From NCBI GenBank assembly GCA_963971225.1, contig OZ020269.1, forward strand, positions 14,040,921 to 14,104,920: a DNA stretch of 64,000 nt. Reading direction: 5' to 3'. The DNA comes from Melieria omissa. Its lineage: Eukaryota; Arthropoda; Insecta; Diptera; Ulidiidae. A model generated the notes under the pieces. The model saw nothing but the letters and a program-made list of their open reading frames with translations. It made no database searches and was not told the origin of the DNA. Every line of letters begins with the position of its first letter. Within the stretch, counting starts at the first letter, position 1. Shown one piece after another: positions 57,896 through 64,000 of this stretch. A program made the translations under genes and the position numbers.

Positions 57896-59808
57896 TGATT
57901 TATAAACCAGCGATTTGATGCACCAACCGACGCAAACTATTTAAAACCTCTGTGCCTCGCATTTCCAGAACATCTCTGAAATACTTAATAAATCACCACA
58001 ATGTCACCAATGACACCATTGCAAGATTCCTACAATGTTTTGCATGAATTTTATTTTTTGGCAACAAACAACAAGCAGAGCAACGTTTGGACGCGCTGGC
58101 CCGTGCCACCATTTTGCTTTAGAGTGATGACCATGTTCGCCATGTTGATGCCACTGTCACTTTCTGTCATTTGTGCTGTTGCCAATTTTATTGTACTTAC
58201 CATTTTTTGTTTGTTTGCTCATAGCCGCCGGTTGCGTTCGAGCCAGTCGTTGGCATATTTGTTTGTTCTATTTTGGTTCTCGTTTTTTTTCTCTTTTCTC
58301 GGTTGCAACATTTGTTTGGGGGTTTTCTGCTGTACGAAGCTGCTAGTTGTTTTTGTCGTAGGCATTGTCTTGTCAGTTCTGCAGTGACTGCAATTTTTTT
58401 TAACCTAACATGTTAGCAATGCCTCACAGGACTTGCTAATTGGCAATTTTTGCCAAAAACAACAACATAAAGTTGGTTTTGGCCATTAAAAAAAAAACAA
58501 ATTGTAGGCTAGTAAGTCAACTTGGTAGTAGTGGAAGGTGAGAAAAATGTTAAATTAAAGACCATAAGTCACTTAGGATCCAACAGAGTCCTGAATGACC
58601 AGTAATTCGGTCGTTTACTAATCTACAGATGAGGTTTATTTTTACTCAGACATAGCACAAGTGTTTCAACAGCGTTTGAATCCAGTCTGATGTCTGCAAT
58701 GAGCTAAAAAAAACCTATACATAGAAAGCGACTTATGACATAACTACCAGCTTCCCTCACTTACAGCTGAGATGACCTGAGAAGATTATTGGGAAATGCC
58801 ATTCAATGCAGATTCGGTTTATGACCAGCTAAGCCAAAGCTAGTGGCAGCAACTTGAATGACCTTGAAGCATTGACAACCTGGCTGCGTGCTGTGCGCCG
58901 TTAAACGACATAAAGACCAACCAACGCTGTGTCGACGCTTAATTGTCGACGCTGGCACGTGCGGATGTGCGTGACATTTCACTTAAAATTTCATCAACAC
59001 AGTAATTATGAAATTCTCACACACACGCACCCATTCACTCGACACTTTTCCCAGCCATGCGACCGGCAGCAGCAATTGTTCGATAGTCTGCAGTCGCCGC
59101 ACAAAAGGCCGAAATAATTAAATTCTGATCTAATCAGTGTGTGAATAGCCATCGATCAACATCGATGCAGCAATTTTCGTATTGTGTTTTATTCGCTGTC
59201 GAAATGTTGGGGGTCAATGTTGCACTCGGTAATTTTTGCATATTTGCAAATTTGCAACTATTGTTGCACTCATATCGACGCACCTAACCTCACTGTTGCC
59301 TTAATTAAGTGTATCATTTTTGTTATTTTTATTGTTGCCGACTGCATTGCAATTCGCTGTAAAGTGATGCGACATTAATTAACCGAAACAACTCAATGTA
59401 GCTGCAGCAACAAACAACAAAAACAAACACCAACACAATTTCGTTACAATTTCGACATAGCAACCGAAGTGGCAACACCATGGCAACCACTGGAGCACAG
59501 TGCGCGATAGGTGGCACAGAGGAAGAAGGAGGTGGAGGAAATTTTGTGTTGTCGACGAAATTTAACACGCCACGACACTGCGGTTAATACGCCGATTCGC
59601 TACAGGTTTTTAGTGAAGAATGTTAAACTTTGCAATTTATTGATTTAGTGTTGGTTGTGGTTTTTTTATAATAATTTTTTTTTAATTTTTATTATCAGAC
59701 CCTGTTCTTTAGAGTGTTGTCATATGATAGCAACCATATCGTTGTTGCTGTAATAATTACTTAAACATAAAATGTGATATGCATAGTAAAACATAATATA
59801 TTTCTTCC
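57896..59808. other. Non-coding DNA, no gene recognised
   Basis: The 128-codon frame at 58001-58387 begins plausibly but turns into Phe/Cys/Leu-rich simple translation and shows no domain. Nothing else can be supported. Confidence 0.45.
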
Positions 59809-60660
59809 TTAAGGGGGTCTTCTACCTTGTTGGTTCAAAAAAATCGATTTTATTTTTTTTGCAGTTTTGTGGCCTAGAAGGTACTAGAAATATAATATTC
59901 AAAGGGTATAACCGAAATCTTATTATTTCGGGGTTTTTAGAGTCATCGAATATAGCTCCGCATGCTGTTATCGCAACGCTCATCGCCACTTTAAATGCAA
60001 TTTCCCAAAAGTTGTGTTTTTGCAACTGGTTGGCAAGATATCTCGAGAACTAATTGATCAATTAACTAAAGTGGTATATCAAAATTTGCGGAAAACATGT
60101 GGCTATCGTTTGACACGAGCTTTTTAGATTTTTTTCATTTTAACGATTTTTACAGCTATTCTTGACCTTGAAAACGTAGACATTTTTGTTTGTTTGTTGC
60201 CTGTTTCGTGAAATTTTGGAATTTTTCAAAAACCTCGTGTCAAACGATAGCCAAAGTCATAAAGAAACTAAATCATTTTGGTTTTTTTGTTTCAGACGAC
60301 TTTCATGGGCTGAATCGTGACAACCGTTTTAGTATAAATTTTTCGTAAGGGACATTTCAAGGTCAAATCACGGTCAAACTAGAGACAGTAAAATTTCAGA
60401 AAAATTAATGTTGGAAGTATAGAAATAAACGAATTCAATGCAAAAAACCGAACCTTGATTGCATTATTGGTTCCCCTACAATCTATTGTCAAAAAACAGT
60501 ATCAAAAACGAGGCCACAAGTTCGTTCGGTTATTCTATGCCATATGGCATAGTCTCTTTTCAGTGCCTGTTTTAGGTCAAAAACTTGTGGATACTATATT
60601 TTTATATTTTTGTATTTTGCTCTGAAGATTTTTATACCAAATAATGAAAAAAATATTTTG
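59809..60660. repeat. TTAA-flanked dispersed-type repeat with internal foldback
   Basis: Begins at TTAA (59809-59812) followed by 'gggggtcttctaccttg' and 'aaaaatcgattttatttt'. A perfect 20-bp inverted repeat (60100-60119 and 60234-60253; core GGCTATCGTTTGACACGAG) lies inside. TTAA is the piggyBac target, but the second end was not found, so the family is uncertain. Confidence 0.4.
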
Positions 60661-61270
60661 ATTAGTGTACCAAGTAAATTGTAGGGGTTCAGAAAGTGCG
60701 CAGTCCAGACAAAAAGAGGTCACTTCGTACTTGTATTTATTCTATTACAAAAATCAATTTATTTCATAGGTAAGTAGTAGTAGGTAAGTAAGTAAGTAAT
60801 CTAGTAGGTTTTATTGCTTTTGTCAAAAAAGTTAGATCCCAAATAAAGTTCACTAAGGCTGTACTATTTTTTTATTTCTTACTAAGCCATATGGCATGAT
60901 GCCCAAAAACCACTTTTTCGAACAATATTTAAAAAAATGACTTCTGATTATTCATTATGTAGGCTTAAACAGTAATAAAATGGAAAAGAATGATTTTTAA
61001 AGTTACAAACAAAAAAGAAGTACCGAAGGGTTAACTTCAGCTACAATTTAAAAAATATATCTGAATCAAAGTAAAAAGTCAAACCATAAATAAATTTCTC
61101 TTATTTTTTATGATTTTTCTTTTAAGATTTAGTATTCAAAACACGTGTAACTTCTCTTCTTTAAACATAAATATTCAGTTTATTAATTTCGTATTATTCC
61201 TAAAACTTCAAACTATTCGAATATCCAATATTTCTTCCCTTACTTCAGCTACAATTATTGAAAAGATATA
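60661..61270. other. Non-coding DNA, nothing recognised
   Basis: Runs of 'gtaagtaa' near 60,770-60,800. 'acttcagctacaatt' occurs at 61,033 and again at 61,243, just before the mariner element. Confidence 0.5.
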
Positions 61271-62216
61271 CATTGTGACCGAAAAGTTTCCGGAAATTCT
61301 CATTTAAAATTCGCGCGCTGTATATTTTTCGATATTTTAAGTTTCTGTAGGTTGGTAGCACTGTCCTTAATTACTATGCCAAAAATGAGCGCGATCTGTC
61401 AGACAGTTTGTTTACGGCAGCTGTTGAAACCAGTTCACCTCAGTAGTGCGTTGCGATTTTGTTGAGAATTTTCTTCAAAATGAGTACCGTGAACAGGTCT
61501 CTTTGGACGTGCTTGATCGTGCCAATTCCGATCCAACTTTCATGGAACGCATCATAACTGGTGACGAGACATGGGTCTATGAGTACGACATGCAAACAAG
61601 CCAACAATCATCGGAATGGAGAGGAAAAGACGAGCCGAAACCGGAAAAACCACGCCAAAGTCGCTCGAAAATCAAGGTAATGCTGATTGTTTTCTTCGAT
61701 ATTCGTGGTGTGGTGCATCATGAATTCGTCCCTGAAGGACAAACAGTCGGTAAAGACTATTATTTGACTGTTTTAAGACGTTTGCGTGAAAATATCCGCC
61801 GTAAACGGCCTCAATTGTGGAAGGATAATTCATGGATTTGTCATGACGATAATGCTCCCTCGCACCGAGCCAACATTATCAACGATTTTAAGGCCAAACA
61901 TTCAATAAATACCATCGAACAGCCACCGTATTCACCTGATCTTGCACCGTGTGACTTTTTCCTGTTTCCCAAACTCAAATTACCACTCAGAGGAACGCGT
62001 TTTGAATCCATAGAAGACGTAAAACAGAATTCGCAGAGGGAACTCAAAGCCATACCGGAAAGCGCCTATAAAAAATGTTTTGATAATTGTAAGAAACGTT
62101 GGCATATGTGTATCGCTTCTAATGGAGCACATTTTAAAGGAGATAAAATAAATATTGATGAAGATTAAGAATTTTGCGTTTTATTTAAAATTTCCGGAAA
62201 CTTTTCGGTCACAAGG
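61271..62216 (+). mobile_element. mariner element with N-terminal deletion
   Basis: 946 bp between TA dinucleotides (61269-61270 and 62217-62218). The 28-bp terminal inverted repeats (61271-61298 and 62189-62216), starting TTGTGACCGAAAAGTTTC after two bases, differ only at the second base. Complete mariners are near 1.3 kb, so about 0.35 kb is missing. The deletion joins the 5' UTR to the middle of the transposase gene. Confidence 0.92.
61446..62168 (+). pseudogene. mariner transposase, N-terminally deleted, catalytic core open
   Basis: A 240-codon open frame covering the C-terminal two thirds of a usual ~345-residue mariner transposase. The catalytic triad is present: D40 (TGDETWV), D135 (HDDNAPSH) and D170 (YSPDLAPCD), with 34 residues between the last two, i.e. 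DD34D. The two helix-turn-helix DNA-binding domains (about 110-115 residues) and the linker start are gone, so the product could not bind the terminal repeats. The ATG at 61446 is only the first methionine after the deletion joint. No stop or frameshift mars the remaining frame, pointing to recent loss. Confidence 0.88.
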
Positions 62217-62218
62217 TA

Positions 62219-62585
62219 CACCAATACATTGCTCTGCCATGTGCAGTTTCCATGGCAAAAATCCATGAATTGGGCTACGAATTGCTCCCTCATCCCGCCT
62301 ATTCACCCGATCTAGCCCCAAGTGACTATTTCTTGTTCCCAAAGTTGAAAAAGGGCTCGGCGGAAAGAGATTTGCTTAATGAGCACACGAAATTCACTTT
62401 TTTCCATTTTCCATTTCCAACGCGGTAGTTTGATATTAACGGCTGTCAAAAACAAACTAAATGTCGCAGCTTGTTCAATTTTTGACAAGAGTCAACTGAC
62501 AGATGACTGTTAACGGGAGCAGTGTTGCCATTTCAATTAAGAGGCGGGAAATTCAAAAAGTCACGAACTTATTGACCCGCCCTCG
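62219..62585 (+). mobile_element. Second mariner relic abutting the first
   Basis: Directly after the right TA, translation gives 'SMAKIHELGYELLPHPAYSPDLAPSDYFLFPKLKK' spread over 62,250-62,350 (third catalytic Asp in PSD), from a different mariner than the copy at 61271. Its 3' end appears to be 'gtcacgaacttattgaccc' to CCTCG at 62585, followed by TA. The upstream part of this second gene is absent at the left of the first element. Confidence 0.7.
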
Positions 62586-62587
62586 TA

Positions 62588-64000
62588 TTCCATTAAGAAA
62601 TTTAAAAAGTATTATAACTTCATAAAAATATCGAAATAACCAATAAAAGAAAAGAAACATCTTACGCCAACTTTTTTTACAACCTTGCACCCACTTTTTG
62701 TCTGATTCAAATATGTAAATTTATGCTATAATTACGTGATATTTCTGGCGATAATTAGCACACATGTTATCCAATTAATGGCAAATGTAATCATTCTACA
62801 GAGATGCACAATAAAATGTTTTATTTGAATCTGCATTTCAAACATTTGCGCACACGCGTGTTATGATATTTTTCGCATAAATACATACACATGTGTGCAT
62901 ATGTATGTACAAGCGAACAGACAACAGTATCTACATTTGTACGCCTCACATGATGACTTAATTAGTAAAGTTTTTACCACCAATTTTGTTTGAAACTTGT
63001 TGCCAGTCTTGGCAAACAGTGGCAGTCGTCCTTGCACTACGCACAACCGCAGCCAGAGCCATACACACGCACACATATACACATACGTATGTCCATACAT
63101 AACTAAGATTTACCAAATTGAAATGTTTTGTAAACAACTTCAACTTGGGGCCTTTTACACTGTTGCACAGCATCTTTCAATAAGTGTAGCCATGACAGCG
63201 ACCAATTATGTATGTGTGTGGTATGTGTGGGTGAGTGCGTGTTTTGTTATTATAAAAATTTTGTACAAAATTCGTTAACTGCACAATTGCCGTAGTGAAT
63301 AGTAGCTGTAAATTTGCTGTGACTGCTTTCAGAAAGCTGTCTTAAAGTTTGATCCGCTTCTGGCAACTAAAAGATAAATCGCTTTTTTTGAAGCAGCTCA
63401 AAAAACGTTGATTTCTCACACACAAAAGACAGATGACGAATTATTGCAAGTAATGCAAATATTTTCAAAAGCTATATTTTCGATATTACACTCAGCAAAA
63501 ATAGAAGAAAATCGAAAAGAATCACAGGACATTTCTTCGGCTGACAACCCATCAACCAATCAATAAAAATATATTCAAACATTAAAACAATGCGAAAATA
63601 TTCTGTACGCATACCACAGCCGAGGACATTCATACAGCAATAGCCAAGGATTTTCAGGCAACGTTAGCAACGACCAAACACACACACACCCACACGCACA
63701 CTGCACACATGTCACCAACACTGGTTCACCTTCGAGTTTCACCGGTCGTTATCAGTTTTGTTGTTAGGATGATGGCTTTCGGCATTTCAGCTGCCTGTGG
63801 CCAAGCGACAACTGCCATAGCAGCGACCGCTGTTAGCATAATTGCTGCGCACACCTTGTGCTGCAATCGCAATTAATACTCAAGTCAAAGTCTCAGCGGG
63901 CGCTAATTACTTGGAATACTTGCACAGTGAGCTGAACTGCATGAAAAAAGTGATCAAATGGCAACGGAAATGGTTTAGCAGTTCAACTACTTTTCCAATG
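62588..64000. other. Non-coding DNA, no gene recognised
   Basis: CA/GT microsatellites near 63,060 and 63,680. No ORF with a domain, and no repeat end seen. Confidence 0.5.

Overview
This is a eukaryotic, AT-rich window that looks like intergenic or intronic DNA of a higher (schizophoran) fly. A true fruit fly (Tephritidae) is my best guess, but nothing in the sequence fixes the family. The signs are abundant CAA/GTT and CA/GT microsatellites, insect transposon families (LOA-type non-LTR element, mariner, gypsy-like LTRs) and the absence of any compact open reading frames of host type. I found no convincing host protein-coding exon, rRNA gene or functional tRNA gene. The supportable content is transposable elements, their relics, and many low-copy tandem repeats.

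Layout. 0.4-5.5 kb: tandem repeats and a CTCF-like motif. 5.5-12 kb: an AT-rich tandem array split by a complete LOA-clade retrotransposon (5798-11287) with two intact ORFs and a perfect 12-bp target-site duplication. 12-17 kb: unannotatable DNA with a ~160-bp tandem repeat. 17.3-19 kb: a tRNA-derived SINE-like copy and a 1.26-kb satellite of an 11-bp unit. 19-33.7 kb: non-coding DNA with three copies of a short hAT-like MITE and a purine-rich minisatellite. 33.7-38.2 kb: a solo gypsy-type LTR, a decayed RNase H-bearing retrotransposon 3' end, a TATCGATA inverted-repeat cluster, and a second LTR in the opposite orientation. 39.4-45.8 kb: ~300-400-bp repeats, a five-copy array of a retrotransposon tail, a dead Tc1/mariner element and a pogo-like MITE. 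50.1-57.9 kb: a SINE with a 14-bp target duplication, another non-LTR 3' end, more MITE copies and several duplications of 200-250 bp. 59.8-62.6 kb: a TTAA-flanked repeat and a mariner copy lacking the N-terminal region, directly abutting a second mariner relic.

How the parts relate. Only the LOA element looks able to make its own proteins: ORF1 (DUF4780-like RNA-binding protein) and ORF2 (endonuclease, reverse transcriptase, RNase H). A perfect 12-bp stem begins at the first base after the ORF1 stop and contains the ORF2 start codon, which suggests coupled translation. The SINEs and MITEs are non-autonomous and would need proteins made elsewhere. The two LTRs share termini and promoter/polyadenylation layout and probably come from related gypsy-type families.
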